A stretch of 64,000 nucleotides of DNA from an uncultured Bacteroidia bacterium (GTDB lineage Bacteria; Bacteroidota; Bacteroidia; Bacteroidales; F082), in assembly GCA_902802535.1 (NCBI GenBank), contig CADCML010000004.1, positions 62,001 to 126,000 on the forward strand, in the 5' to 3' direction. A program made the position numbers and the translations under genes. Below are positions 8,549 to 17,152 of the stretch, one piece after another. Numbering within the stretch: the first letter of the stretch is position 1; every line of letters starts with the position of its first letter. The notes under the pieces are model-generated. The model did not search any database. It was not told the origin of the DNA and saw only the letters and a program-made list of their open reading frames with translations.

Positions 8549-9055
8549 ATGAAAATGAAAAAGACCCTTCTCATCCTTTGTTGCTGCCTGATGGCGCTCG
8601 CTTCGTGCCAGAAGAAAAACGCCCCTCTGTTTCGCGGCGACTACAGTTTCAAGACCTCGGGCAGCGTGACGGCCAAGCGTGCCAACGCTACCGACCCCAC
8701 GGAATTCAACATCGCCTTGAACAGCGAAATCGGTCAACTTCAAATCGCTAAGTTGAACAGAAAAAACGACAGTCTCATAGTCGTGATGAACTATATGAAT
8801 GGCGATGTCGTCGTCACCCATGCCTATTGCAAAGGCCAAGACATCACTCTCAATGACTTTAAAATCAACTCCTTAAAGGTATCGATTGAAGGCAACATCA
8901 ACATGCTATGTGAGGTGAACGTCAAGGCAAAGGGCACCATGTACGACGGAAATACCCTCGTCCTCGACATGACATACGAAGGCATAGCTGGCGTGGGAAA
9001 TTTGAAATATGACCTCTATGGCGATGACATCAAAATGGTAGCCACAAGAAACTGA
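8549..9055 (+). CDS. Uncharacterised lipoprotein, first gene of efflux operon
   Basis: A 168-residue lipoprotein with signal MKMKKTLLILCCCLMALASC (Cys20). The mature part alternates short hydrophobic and polar stretches, suggesting a small beta-sandwich or lipocalin-like barrel, but no family is recognised. It ends 5 bases before the RND adaptor and shares a promoter with it, so it may assist the pump or report on its substrate. An internal ATG at 8555 is an equally good start. Confidence 0.7.
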   Translation: MKMKKTLLILCCCLMALASCQKKNAPLFRGDYSFKTSGSVTAKRANATDPTEFNIALNSEIGQLQIAKLNRKNDSLIVVMNYMNGDVVVTHAYCKGQDITLNDFKINSLKVSIEGNINMLCEVNVKAKGTMYDGNTLVLDMTYEGIAGVGNLKYDLYGDDIKMVATRN

Positions 9056-9060
9056 AAACC

Positions 9061-10116
9061 ATGAAAATCAAGCATTTCATATTGTTTTTTCCTTTCCTCC
9101 TGATGGGATGCAACGACACTTCATCTGAGCAATTAAAGGAGAAACTTTTGCACGCTCATGCCGAGGAGCGGGTCATTCCTGTTGGCGTTCAGGTAATCGA
9201 AGAGGTGAGCGGCATCGTCAGCAACACCTATCCGGGCTATTTGGAGGAAGGTCAGTCGGTGGAGATGGCCTTCAAATACGGTGGCACCTTGCAGCAACTC
9301 AACGTGAAGCAAGGCAGCAGCGTCAAGAAAGGACAAACTTTGGCGCGTGTGTCGTCGCCCCAAATGGAAAGCACCCGACGTTCGGCACAAACCACCCTTG
9401 AACAGGCTCAAGACGCCTACGATCGCCTGAAGAAAGTACACGATAACGGCAGCCTGCCCGAAATCAAATGGCGCGAGATGGTCGCCAACCTTGAAAAAGC
9501 CCAGTCTGCCCTCGACCTTGCCAATGCCATGTTGGCCGACAACATCATCAGGGCACCTTTTGACGGCACCATTGCTTCGGTCAATGCTGAAATTGGGGAG
9601 AATATTGCGCCGATGAAGCCTATTATTCGGCTTATCAACACCAAAGGCATGGCTGTGAAAATCTCCGTGCCTGAGAATGAAATTGCCAAGGTGCAAGTGG
9701 GCGACACTGCCGAGGTCGTCATTCCCGCATTGGGCGACAAACGCTTGAATGGCAAAGTGATAGAGAAAAGCATGACCGCTTCACTGCTCACGCACAGTTA
9801 TCCCGTCAAGGTGCTCATCGAACGCCCTGACAAGGAACTTTCCCCTGGGATGATTGGCAAAGTGGTGCTGAAAGCCGATGTAAACAAGGGCATCATCGTA
9901 CCAGCCAATGCAGTTTTGATTAATCAGGAAGGCAAGTTCGTTTGGGTGGCCGAGGACGGTCGCGCCACGCGGCGAAAAATCACTCTTTCGGGGTATTCGG
10001 GCAATGGCGTAATCGTCAGCGAAGGCCTGAGGACGGGTGATGTGGTTATTGTGGAAGGCTACCAGAAAGTAAGTGAAGGAATGAAAGTGGAAACCTCCCT
10101 CAACAAGGGGTCATGA
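9061..10116 (+). CDS. RND efflux periplasmic adaptor (membrane fusion protein)
   Basis: A 351-residue HlyD/AcrA-family adaptor: lipoprotein signal MKIKHFILFFPFLLMGC, a beta-barrel and lipoyl half (VKQGSSVKKGQTLARVSSPQ), an alpha-hairpin (about residues 95-160), the second lipoyl half (APFDGTIASVNAEIGENI) and a C-terminal barrel with LSPGMIGKVVLKA and the terminal RTGDVVIVEG. It bridges the inner-membrane pump and outer-membrane channel. Its stop codon sits in the middle of a perfect palindrome that separates it from the pump gene. Confidence 0.92.
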   Translation: MKIKHFILFFPFLLMGCNDTSSEQLKEKLLHAHAEERVIPVGVQVIEEVSGIVSNTYPGYLEEGQSVEMAFKYGGTLQQLNVKQGSSVKKGQTLARVSSPQMESTRRSAQTTLEQAQDAYDRLKKVHDNGSLPEIKWREMVANLEKAQSALDLANAMLADNIIRAPFDGTIASVNAEIGENIAPMKPIIRLINTKGMAVKISVPENEIAKVQVGDTAEVVIPALGDKRLNGKVIEKSMTASLLTHSYPVKVLIERPDKELSPGMIGKVVLKADVNKGIIVPANAVLINQEGKFVWVAEDGRATRRKITLSGYSGNGVIVSEGLRTGDVVIVEGYQKVSEGMKVETSLNKGS

Positions 10117-10124
10117 CCCCTTGT
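10103..10124. repeat. 22-bp perfect palindrome over the adaptor stop codon
   Basis: Both halves mirror around TCATGA, with the arm ACAAGGGG repeated as its complement; the adaptor TGA is at 10114-10116. In RNA it forms a strong intercistronic hairpin, which could stabilise the adaptor message or reduce read-through into the pump gene. The bases that follow, GTCCCTATCGG, also occur in the REP unit at 34914-34960. Confidence 0.6.
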
Positions 10125-10167
10125 CCCTATCGGAGAAAAAAAGAAAGCTAAGCATAAAGCACGGAAA

Positions 10168-13100
10168 ATGAGTAAAATGAAGGACAGAGACATCATCGCG
10201 GGGAGCATCGACCACCAGAAGATTGTTTGGGTGGTCGTGGCACTCGTTGTGGGCTTTGGCATCTATGCCCTTGTGAAGATGAAGAAGGACGAGTTTCCGG
10301 CTTTTAGTTATCCCCAAGGCATTGTGGCGGGCGTGTACCCGGGCGCCAATTCCGAGGAGGTGGAAGCACAACTGACCAAGCCTTTGGAAGAAATGCTGTT
10401 TGCCCTGCCTGAAGTGGACCGCGAGAGGACCTACTCTGTGACCAAGGAAGGCATTTGCTATACCTATGTGATGCTCGACCTGACCAAAGCTGAATACAAT
10501 CAAACTTGGACGAAAATCCGCAACAAAATCAATGAAAACAAAGCCTTGACTTTTCCAACGGGTGTGTTGGCCATTGCCGTGATTGACGACTTTGGTAGTA
10601 CATCCTCGTTGCTTATCGCCATGGAATCGGCGGACAAGACCTATCGCGAAATGCGCGAATACACCGACGACCTCACTCGCCGTCTGCGAGACATTCCCCA
10701 AACGGGCAACGTGCGCGTGATGGGCGAACAAACTGAGGAAATCGCGGTCACCGTCGACAAGGAGAAACTGTCGTTCTATGGCATTAGTCCCAGCACCTTG
10801 ATGCTGCAATATGCCTCGCAAGGCTTCCTCACCACTTCAGGCACCGTGGAAACTTCCGACTTCGACCTGCCGCTGCATATCGAGAATCCCATTGTTTCGG
10901 AGGAGGAGCTTGAGGAACAAATCATCTATTCCGACCCGGCAGGCAACACCGTGCGCCTGCGCGATGTGGCCACCGTCGAACGCCGCTTGGCCGCACCTTC
11001 AAAAGTGGTGAATTTCAACGGAAACGATGCCTTGATTATCTCCGTTGAGATGCGCAAGGGCTTCAACATCGTGGCTTACGGAAGGGAAGTGGAAAAGGTG
11101 CTTTCCGAGTTCAGGAAAACCCTGCCCGACAGCGTGAAAATGTATCGCATCACCGACCAACCCAAGGTGGTCGAAAAATCGGTCAATTCGTTTTTGCGCG
11201 ATTTGCTCATCTCCATGATTGTCGTCATCGCGGTCATGCTGTTGCTTTTCCCCATTCGCACAGCCCTCATCGCCAGTTCGGGATTGCCAGTCTGCACCGC
11301 TATGAGCATTGGATTGATGTATCTTTTTGGCATTGAGTTGAATACGGTTACTTTGGCTGCTCTTATCGTCGTGCTCGGCATGATAGTGGACGACTCTATT
11401 ATTAATATCGACGGCTACATCGACAAATTGAGCCAAGGCTACAAACCCTTCGATGCCGCCGTGAGCAGCGCGAAGGAGTTGTTCATGCCTATGCTCATTG
11501 CCACGAGTGCCATCGCCACCATGTTTTTCCCGATGACGCGCATCATCACGGGGCCGTTGGGCGACTTCGTGCAACTCTTCCCTTGGACCGTCGCTTTCTC
11601 GTTGATGGCTTCATTGGTCTACGCCATGCTCGTCATTCCCTCGTTGGAGATCATGTTCATCAAACCAAATGATAAACCCAAACATGACGGCTTCTTGAAG
11701 GCCCAAATGCGGTTTTTCGCCTTTCTGCAAGGGCTTTACGACAAACTGCAAAGCCATTGTTTCAATCATCCGCTGTTCACCATTGGCATGGGCATTGGCT
11801 CTATCGTTTTGGGTGTCTTTATGTTCCTCGCCCTGAACGTGCAGATGATGCCTAATGCCGAGCGCGACAGTTTTGCGGTGGAAATCCGCCTGCCCGAAGG
11901 CAGCAGCCTCGAAGCCACTACGCGCATCAGTGACTCGTTACAAAAAATGATGCTTGCCGACAAGCGTATCACCTCCATAACCGCTTTTATCGGCGAGACA
12001 GCACCGCGTTTCCATGTGACCTACGCCCCCAGCATCCCTTCCAACAACCTCTCGCAACTCATTGTGAACACCATCTCGAAGAAAGCTACTGAAGACCTGC
12101 TGAAGGAGATGGACGACAAATATTCCTATTATTTTGCCGAGGCTCACGTGCGCTTCCGCCAAATTGACTATCAGGCTGTTACAACACCAGTGGAGGTCTA
12201 TGTCTATGGCGATGACTACACCGAAACCGCTCCTGTGGCGCAACAAATCAAGGACTATATGCTCACCTTAGACAAGGAACTCCGTTGGGTGCATACCGAC
12301 TATGACGAGTTTTTGCCCTCGGTGAAAGTGACTATGAAACCCGAGGAATGTGCCCGTTTCGGTATTACCAAAACCATGCTTTCCCTCAACCTCGCAGGCA
12401 GCCTCAACGGACAACCTTTGACCACTGTTTGGGAAGGCAACCGCAGCCTGCCCGTCAAATTATATGCTGAGGAGAACTACGACCCAGACGATTATGAGAC
12501 TATTGGAAATCAACTGATTCCGACAATGGTGCCTGGTACCAATGTTCCGCTTCGACAAGTCGCCGACATCGCTCCCGACTGGCATCCCGCCCGTTTGGTG
12601 CACTACAACGGCAAGAATGCCATCACTGTGGCCGCCGACATGAAATTCTGGAAGTCGCAGACCGCCAGCATGAAAAAAGTGCAACACTACATCGACACGG
12701 AAGTACGACCCAACATGCCCGAGGGCGTGAGCATCGAATATGGCGGTTTGTCGTCGCTCAACACTATGGTCATCCCGCAACTGCTGAAGAGCCTGTTTGC
12801 CGCCATCGCCGTGATGTTGGCCTTTCTCGTGGCCTATTTCAAGAAACTTAACCTTGCCCTGTTGACCCTGTGTTCCAGTAGTTTATGTATGTTCGGAGCC
12901 TTCTTCGGCGAGTGGCTCTTCGGCCTCGATTTCGGCATGACCTCTTTGTTGGGCATCGTCAGCCTCATCGGTATCATCGTCCGCAACGGCATCGTGATGT
13001 ACGAATACGCCGAAACGCTTCGTTTTGAAGAAGGCCTGCCTACCAAGGAAGCCGCTATGAAGGCTGGTAGCCGCCGTATGAGGCCTATTTTCCTTACCTC

Positions 13101-13281
13101 GGCCACCACCGCCCTCGGCGTGCTCCCGATGATTATCACCCGCAATCCGCTTTGGATGCCGATGGGCGTGGTCATCTGCTTCGGCGTGGTGCTTTCGATG
13201 GTGATTATTCTGGCCGTGATGCCGGTGATGTATTGGCTGATATTCAATAAGAGCAAGACGCAAACTGCGCAATCTTCATAA
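10168..13281 (+). CDS. RND family efflux pump (AcrB/CzcA type)
   Basis: A 1037-residue inner-membrane transporter of normal RND length. It has an N-terminal membrane helix, two large periplasmic loops and two groups of membrane helices. The helix-4 motif VLGMIVDDSIINIDGYID carries adjacent Asp residues for proton relay, and the second half has LLGIVSLIGIIVRNGIVMYEY. MRPIFLTSATTALGVLPM is a typical cytoplasmic motif. The lack of His/Met metal motifs points to drugs, detergents or lipids rather than heavy metals, though substrates cannot be assigned. It follows the adaptor after 51 bases and precedes a Fic gene and the TolC-like gene. Confidence 0.92.
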   Translation: MSKMKDRDIIAGSIDHQKIVWVVVALVVGFGIYALVKMKKDEFPAFSYPQGIVAGVYPGANSEEVEAQLTKPLEEMLFALPEVDRERTYSVTKEGICYTYVMLDLTKAEYNQTWTKIRNKINENKALTFPTGVLAIAVIDDFGSTSSLLIAMESADKTYREMREYTDDLTRRLRDIPQTGNVRVMGEQTEEIAVTVDKEKLSFYGISPSTLMLQYASQGFLTTSGTVETSDFDLPLHIENPIVSEEELEEQIIYSDPAGNTVRLRDVATVERRLAAPSKVVNFNGNDALIISVEMRKGFNIVAYGREVEKVLSEFRKTLPDSVKMYRITDQPKVVEKSVNSFLRDLLISMIVVIAVMLLLFPIRTALIASSGLPVCTAMSIGLMYLFGIELNTVTLAALIVVLGMIVDDSIINIDGYIDKLSQGYKPFDAAVSSAKELFMPMLIATSAIATMFFPMTRIITGPLGDFVQLFPWTVAFSLMASLVYAMLVIPSLEIMFIKPNDKPKHDGFLKAQMRFFAFLQGLYDKLQSHCFNHPLFTIGMGIGSIVLGVFMFLALNVQMMPNAERDSFAVEIRLPEGSSLEATTRISDSLQKMMLADKRITSITAFIGETAPRFHVTYAPSIPSNNLSQLIVNTISKKATEDLLKEMDDKYSYYFAEAHVRFRQIDYQAVTTPVEVYVYGDDYTETAPVAQQIKDYMLTLDKELRWVHTDYDEFLPSVKVTMKPEECARFGITKTMLSLNLAGSLNGQPLTTVWEGNRSLPVKLYAEENYDPDDYETIGNQLIPTMVPGTNVPLRQVADIAPDWHPARLVHYNGKNAITVAADMKFWKSQTASMKKVQHYIDTEVRPNMPEGVSIEYGGLSSLNTMVIPQLLKSLFAAIAVMLAFLVAYFKKLNLALLTLCSSSLCMFGAFFGEWLFGLDFGMTSLLGIVSLIGIIVRNGIVMYEYAETLRFEEGLPTKEAAMKAGSRRMRPIFLTSATTALGVLPMIITRNPLWMPMGVVICFGVVLSMVIILAVMPVMYWLIFNKSKTQTAQSS

Positions 13282-13287
13282 TTTGTT

Positions 13288-13295
13288 TACTTTTG
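13288..13295 (+). promoter_or_regulatory. Possible internal promoter for fic-tolC
   Basis: TACTTTTG lies 25 bases before the fic ATG and just after the pump stop codon. The -33 element is not clear. Confidence 0.4.
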
Positions 13296-13320
13296 CAATC
13301 GAATTCTCATCAATGAAGCA

Positions 13321-14334
13321 ATGAACTTAAGCGACCAATTACTCACTGTGCTTGACGAATATAAGCAACTTGGCATAGCCGAGCAAATCGACTATGACAA
13401 GTTCTATTTGTACTCGTTGATTACTCACTCCACGGCCATCGAAGGCTCGACGGTGACTGAAATCGAGAACCAATTGCTGTTTGATGAAGGCATTTCTGCC
13501 AAAGGACGCACGATGCAAGAGCAACTGATGAACCTTGACCTGAAAAAAGCCTACGAACAGGCCATTCGTTTGGCAAAGTCGCACACGGATTTTTCTGTGG
13601 AAATGTTGAAGAAATTATCGTCAATTGTGATGAAAAACACTGGAAGCCAATACAATACCGTTCAAGGTTCGTTTGATGCTTCAAAAGGTGACCTTCGTTT
13701 GGTCAATGTCACAGCGGGGGCTGGAGGGAAATCATACCTTAACTATGCCAAAGTGCCTTCAAAACTGACCACATTCTGTCAAGAAATGAACAAACGCAGA
13801 TTGGTTTTGGCAGATAGCAAAGACATATTGGAGCATTATCTGTTGAGTTTTGATGCACATTTCCAATTAGTTACGATTCATCCTTGGGCGGACGGCAATG
13901 GACGAATGTCGCGCCTGATAATGAACTATATACAATTCGAGTTTGGACTTGTTCCCACAAAAGTGAAAAAGGAAGACAAAGCAGAGTACATCCAAGCATT
14001 GGTCGAATCAAGAGAGCAAGACAACTCTCTGCCTTTCAGAGAGTTTATGTTACGGGAACACCTTACCAACCTACGGAAGGAAATCGAGAATTTCAAGCAG
14101 TCGGAAGGTGGACAGAAAACAGAAAAGGTGGACAGAAAAGGTGGACAGAAAACCCGCGATGCGATACTTGATTTGATCAAGAACGATGAAACAATCACTT
14201 CCACACGAATGGCAGAATCATTGGGAATCAACCGAAGTGCGGTCAGCAAACATTTGAAAAAACTGCAAGACGAAGGCGTAATTCGCAGGGAAGGCCCTGA
14301 CAAAGGCGGCAAATGGATAATTGTAAAACGATGA
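13321..14334 (+). CDS. Fic-domain AMP transferase with C-terminal winged helix
   Basis: A 337-residue protein. The Fic core motif HPWADGNGR (about residues 187-195) keeps the catalytic His and phosphate-binding residues, so AMP (or another NMP) transfer to a protein hydroxyl is expected. An inhibitory motif STAIEGS (Ser37-Gly42, S/TxxxEG/N) lies before the core, as in self-inhibited class II Fic proteins. Residues ~255-276 are a Lys/Gly/Gln linker made of repeats, followed by a winged helix-turn-helix (MAESLGINRSAVSKHLKKLQ), so it may also bind DNA. Its stop overlaps the next ATG (ATGA), coupling it to the TolC-like gene. A regulatory role in the efflux operon is inference. Confidence 0.9.
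   Translation: MNLSDQLLTVLDEYKQLGIAEQIDYDKFYLYSLITHSTAIEGSTVTEIENQLLFDEGISAKGRTMQEQLMNLDLKKAYEQAIRLAKSHTDFSVEMLKKLSSIVMKNTGSQYNTVQGSFDASKGDLRLVNVTAGAGGKSYLNYAKVPSKLTTFCQEMNKRRLVLADSKDILEHYLLSFDAHFQLVTIHPWADGNGRMSRLIMNYIQFEFGLVPTKVKKEDKAEYIQALVESREQDNSLPFREFMLREHLTNLRKEIENFKQSEGGQKTEKVDRKGGQKTRDAILDLIKNDETITSTRMAESLGINRSAVSKHLKKLQDEGVIRREGPDKGGKWIIVKR
14107..14152 (+). repeat. Three copies of a 13-bp repeat in the fic linker
   Basis: GGTGGACAGAAAA occurs at 14107-14119, 14127-14139 and 14140-14152 and encodes the repetitive GGQKTEKVDRKGGQKT linker. Copy-number change would alter linker length or frame. Confidence 0.75.
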
Positions 14335-15674
14335 AAACCAAAACCATATTATTTGTATTACTGTTTTCAGTCAGTCCGTCGTTCGGTCAGCAAAAAGACA
14401 CACTCAACCTCTCCGTGCAAAACTGCATCGAAATGGCCTTGGAGAACAATATCGAACTGAGAAACAGCCAATTGGAAATAGACAAGGCAAAAACAACGAA
14501 AAAAGAGGCCGAAACAGCCTATTTTCCCACCGTCACAGCGCAAGCCTTGGCTTTCGATGCCCTCAATCCGATGCTTTCCTTCGGCATTGACGACATCGAC
14601 AACGCACAAGTGCGGCAAATCCTCTATACGCTTTATGCCGAATATGGCGCTCAATTGGGCCTAAAAAAAGAGTATTCCTTTGTGCAAGACGGCGTGATAC
14701 TCAACGCCATGGCCATGCAACCGATTTATGCCGGCGGGCGCATCCGCAATGGAAACAAACTCGCCAAATTGGGCATCGAAGCCGCTGAATATCAATCAAA
14801 AATAAAGGAAGACGAGGTTCGTCTGCAAACGGAATGCCTTTATTGGCAAATCATCGCTTTGGAGGAAAAAAACGTCACCTTGAACTACCTTGACCGCCTT
14901 TTGGATACCTTGGACAGATATTTGGACGGTGCTATCGAAGCGGGTTTGGCCCTGCCCACCGACCAATATAAACTGCGCGTAAAACAAAACGAAAGCCAAC
15001 TCAACCGCAAGAAACTGAACGATGGCATCACCTTATTAAAAATGGCTTTGGCACAATACATCGGCGCAGACTGGCAAACCATGACCCTTACAGACACGCT
15101 TGGATTCGAAATGGAACCTTCGACTTATTTTCAAATCGCGGAAAACGCCGTAGCGCAACGAAACGAAAGCCACCTTTTAGACCTCTCTTTGAAAGCCGAA
15201 GACCTGAAAAAGAAAATGACTCTTGGTGAGGCCTTGCCTTCCTTGATGGTGGGCGGCAGCGCAAGTTATCACACCATTTTTGAAAATACGAAACCCAATG
15301 CGATGGTCTTCGCCATGTTGCAAGTGCCTATCACCGACTGGCATAAGACTTCGTACAAGCTGAAAAAGCACGACTTGGATGCCGAGACAGCCGAAAACAC
15401 CCGCCGCGACCTCACCGAAAAGATGGAACTGCAAACCAATCAAGCGTGGTTCAACCTCGAACAGAGTTGGTTGCGCATCAGCATGGCAAAAACTGCTTTG
15501 CGCGATGCCGAAGCCAACCTGAAAATCACGGAAGACTATTACGATGCCGGATTGGTCGCCCTCTCCGATGTTCTCGAAGCCCAAACCCTACTCAAGCAAA
15601 GCCGCGATGAATTGACCGACAGCCGCGTGGAGTATCGGATTAATTTGGTGACTTATCGGCAGTTGACAAAATAA
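14331..15674 (+). CDS. TolC-like outer membrane efflux protein
   Basis: A 447-residue exported protein starting MKTKTILFVLLFSVSPSFGQ at the ATG overlapping the fic stop. Two repeats of the outer-membrane efflux protein family are visible, each with a long alpha-helical stretch (SVQNCIEMALENNIELRNSQLEI near the start, and LRDAEANLKITEDYYDAGLVALSDVLEAQTLL near the end, the latter with the conserved G(x)A.LSDVLEA motif). It forms the outer-membrane channel of the tripartite pump made with the adaptor and RND gene upstream. Confidence 0.92.
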   Translation: MKTKTILFVLLFSVSPSFGQQKDTLNLSVQNCIEMALENNIELRNSQLEIDKAKTTKKEAETAYFPTVTAQALAFDALNPMLSFGIDDIDNAQVRQILYTLYAEYGAQLGLKKEYSFVQDGVILNAMAMQPIYAGGRIRNGNKLAKLGIEAAEYQSKIKEDEVRLQTECLYWQIIALEEKNVTLNYLDRLLDTLDRYLDGAIEAGLALPTDQYKLRVKQNESQLNRKKLNDGITLLKMALAQYIGADWQTMTLTDTLGFEMEPSTYFQIAENAVAQRNESHLLDLSLKAEDLKKKMTLGEALPSLMVGGSASYHTIFENTKPNAMVFAMLQVPITDWHKTSYKLKKHDLDAETAENTRRDLTEKMELQTNQAWFNLEQSWLRISMAKTALRDAEANLKITEDYYDAGLVALSDVLEAQTLLKQSRDELTDSRVEYRINLVTYRQLTK

Positions 15675-15716
15675 TCCTCAAATTCTTCCGTTTACATTCC
15701 AAAAGTATTTATCCCT

Positions 15717-16154
15717 ATGAAAAAACTCCTCTTCCTACTCCTTTTCCTCGCCACGTGGACTTTTGCCCAAGCCCAAGTGAGCAAGATACTCGGCGAGTGG
15801 TACACCATCGACGACAAGACGGGCGAACAACGCTCGAGCGTCAAAATCACCGAGAAAAACGGCAGTTATCAGGCTGTGGTTACGGCCATCTACGACAAAG
15901 ACAGCAACGGCAACTACAGGGAAATGAAACCACCTTATCCCGAAGAATGGAAACACGTGGTCGGTACCCAGATTTTCATCGATATGAAAATCCACGGCGA
16001 CCATCTGAAGGGTAAGGTCTTCGACCCCGAAAGCCAAAAGACCTATCACGGCAAAGTGACTTACAAGGCCAAGACCGACGAACTCGTCCTGCGCGGCTCG
16101 TTGGACAAGGCCGGGCTGCTGGGCCGCTCACAGACTTGGAAACGGAAAAAATGA
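15717..16154 (+). CDS. DUF2147 secreted protein
   Basis: A 145-residue protein with signal peptide MKKLLFLLLFLATWTFAQAQ. The body fits DUF2147: ILGEWYTIDDKTGEQRSSVKI near the start and a C-terminal lipocalin-like strand pattern with LVLRGSLDKAGLLGRSQTW. The family is a small exported beta-barrel of unknown function; length is normal. A palindromic repeat follows the gene and could act as its terminator. Confidence 0.85.
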   Translation: MKKLLFLLLFLATWTFAQAQVSKILGEWYTIDDKTGEQRSSVKITEKNGSYQAVVTAIYDKDSNGNYREMKPPYPEEWKHVVGTQIFIDMKIHGDHLKGKVFDPESQKTYHGKVTYKAKTDELVLRGSLDKAGLLGRSQTWKRKK

Positions 16155-16156
16155 GA

Positions 16157-16234
16157 TTTTCTCACGCAGAATTATGGGAATTATGAGAAAGGACAATCCA
16201 ATTCTCATAGTTCTGCGAATTCTGCGTGAGAAAA
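16157..16234. repeat. Perfect palindromic repeat, likely bidirectional terminator
   Basis: Arms 16157-16173 and 16218-16234 (17 bases, TTTTCTCACGCAGAATT and its complement) pair perfectly and an inner TATGAGAA/TTCTCATA pair extends the hairpin. It lies between convergent genes and shares its motif with the repeat at 3011-3098. Confidence 0.75.
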
Positions 16235-16237
16235 ATC

Positions 16238-16396
16238 CTATACGTCAAACTTGAATTCGGCATCAAACCAGCCAGTGTCTTCTTTCAATAGGTCATATTC
16301 TTCACCCGTTTGGTGGTCAACCACATGCACGGTGCCTTTGATGTCGTCGTAAGTGAATGTAAACTGGGAGTTTACGTCGTCTTTAGGTACGTCCAT
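16238..16396 (-). CDS. Small acidic protein of unknown function
   Basis: A 52-residue product starting MDVPKDDVNSQFTFTYDDIK. It is acidic, with no signal or membrane segment, and predicted to be mostly beta strand (IKGTVHVVDHQTGEEYDLL). The longer open frame upstream would run across its own promoter box at 16426-16433 and is rejected. It is divergent from ruvC. No function is recognised. Confidence 0.6.
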   Translation of the reverse strand: MDVPKDDVNSQFTFTYDDIKGTVHVVDHQTGEEYDLLKEDTGWFDAEFKFDV

Positions 16397-16425
16397 TTTA
16401 GATGTTACTATTGGTTTTGAGGCTG

Positions 16426-16433
16426 CAAAATTA
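16426..16433 (-). promoter_or_regulatory. -7 box for the 52-residue protein gene
   Basis: Minus-strand TAATTTTG about 30 bases before the ATG at 16396. Confidence 0.45.
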
Positions 16434-16474
16434 ATGATTTTTGGTGTAATGGACAAATGTAAGTCGAAAATCTC

Positions 16475-16482
16475 TACTTTTG
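16475..16482 (+). promoter_or_regulatory. -7 box for ruvC
   Basis: TACTTTTG 14 bases before the ruvC ATG. It rules out the longer open frame that begins upstream. Confidence 0.5.
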
Positions 16483-16496
16483 CAAAAACTGAAAGA

Positions 16497-17081
16497 ATGG
16501 ATTCAGAAAAAATCATATTGGGCATCGACCCTGGCACGATGGTGATGGGCTACGGTGTCGTCCGTGAGCAGGGCAAGAAGTTGGAACTCATTACGATGGG
16601 TGTCATCAACCTGAGGAAATTGGAAAACCAAGCGCTGAAATTGAAGAAAATCTTCGAGCGTGTGTTGGAAATCGTGAACACCTACCATCCCGATGAGCTG
16701 GCCATCGAGGCGCCATTTTTCGGGAAAAACGTCCAGTCGATGCTGAAGTTGGGTCGTGCCCAAGGCGTGGCTATGGCGGCTGCGCTCTATCGCGATATTC
16801 CTATTTTCGAATACTCGCCCAAGACCATCAAACAGACCATCACGGGCAATGGCAACGCCTCGAAGGAACAGGTGGCCAAGATGGTACATTTCATCCTCAA
16901 GACCGACGAAAATCCCGAATTTTTCGACGCCACCGATGCCGTGGCCGCCGCTGTGTGCCATTCTATCTCGAAGGGCAAGGACGTGAACTACACTAAGCAC
17001 ACTACCGAAAAAGCCAAGGCGCACCGCCGCCCCGACTGGAGCCAATTCATTGCCGAAAACCCCAACCGCGTAAAGTCATGA
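16497..17081 (+). CDS. ruvC: Holliday junction resolvase RuvC
   Basis: A 194-residue RuvC. GIDPGTMVMGYGVV supplies the first catalytic Asp, LAIEAPFFGKN the Glu, and FFDATDAVAAAVCH the last acidic pair; GKNVQSMLKLGRAQGV is the junction-binding region. It cuts Holliday junctions with the RuvAB motor during recombination. The C-terminal ~30 residues are basic and longer than in E. coli. The start at 16497 is chosen from the promoter box just upstream and alignment of the first strand. Confidence 0.95.
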   Translation: MDSEKIILGIDPGTMVMGYGVVREQGKKLELITMGVINLRKLENQALKLKKIFERVLEIVNTYHPDELAIEAPFFGKNVQSMLKLGRAQGVAMAAALYRDIPIFEYSPKTIKQTITGNGNASKEQVAKMVHFILKTDENPEFFDATDAVAAAVCHSISKGKDVNYTKHTTEKAKAHRRPDWSQFIAENPNRVKS

Positions 17082-17152
17082 CACGCTGAAAATTGGAATG
17101 GTATTTGTGACATTCCTCTTTTCGAATATTAACCTTAAAAACACGAACTGAT

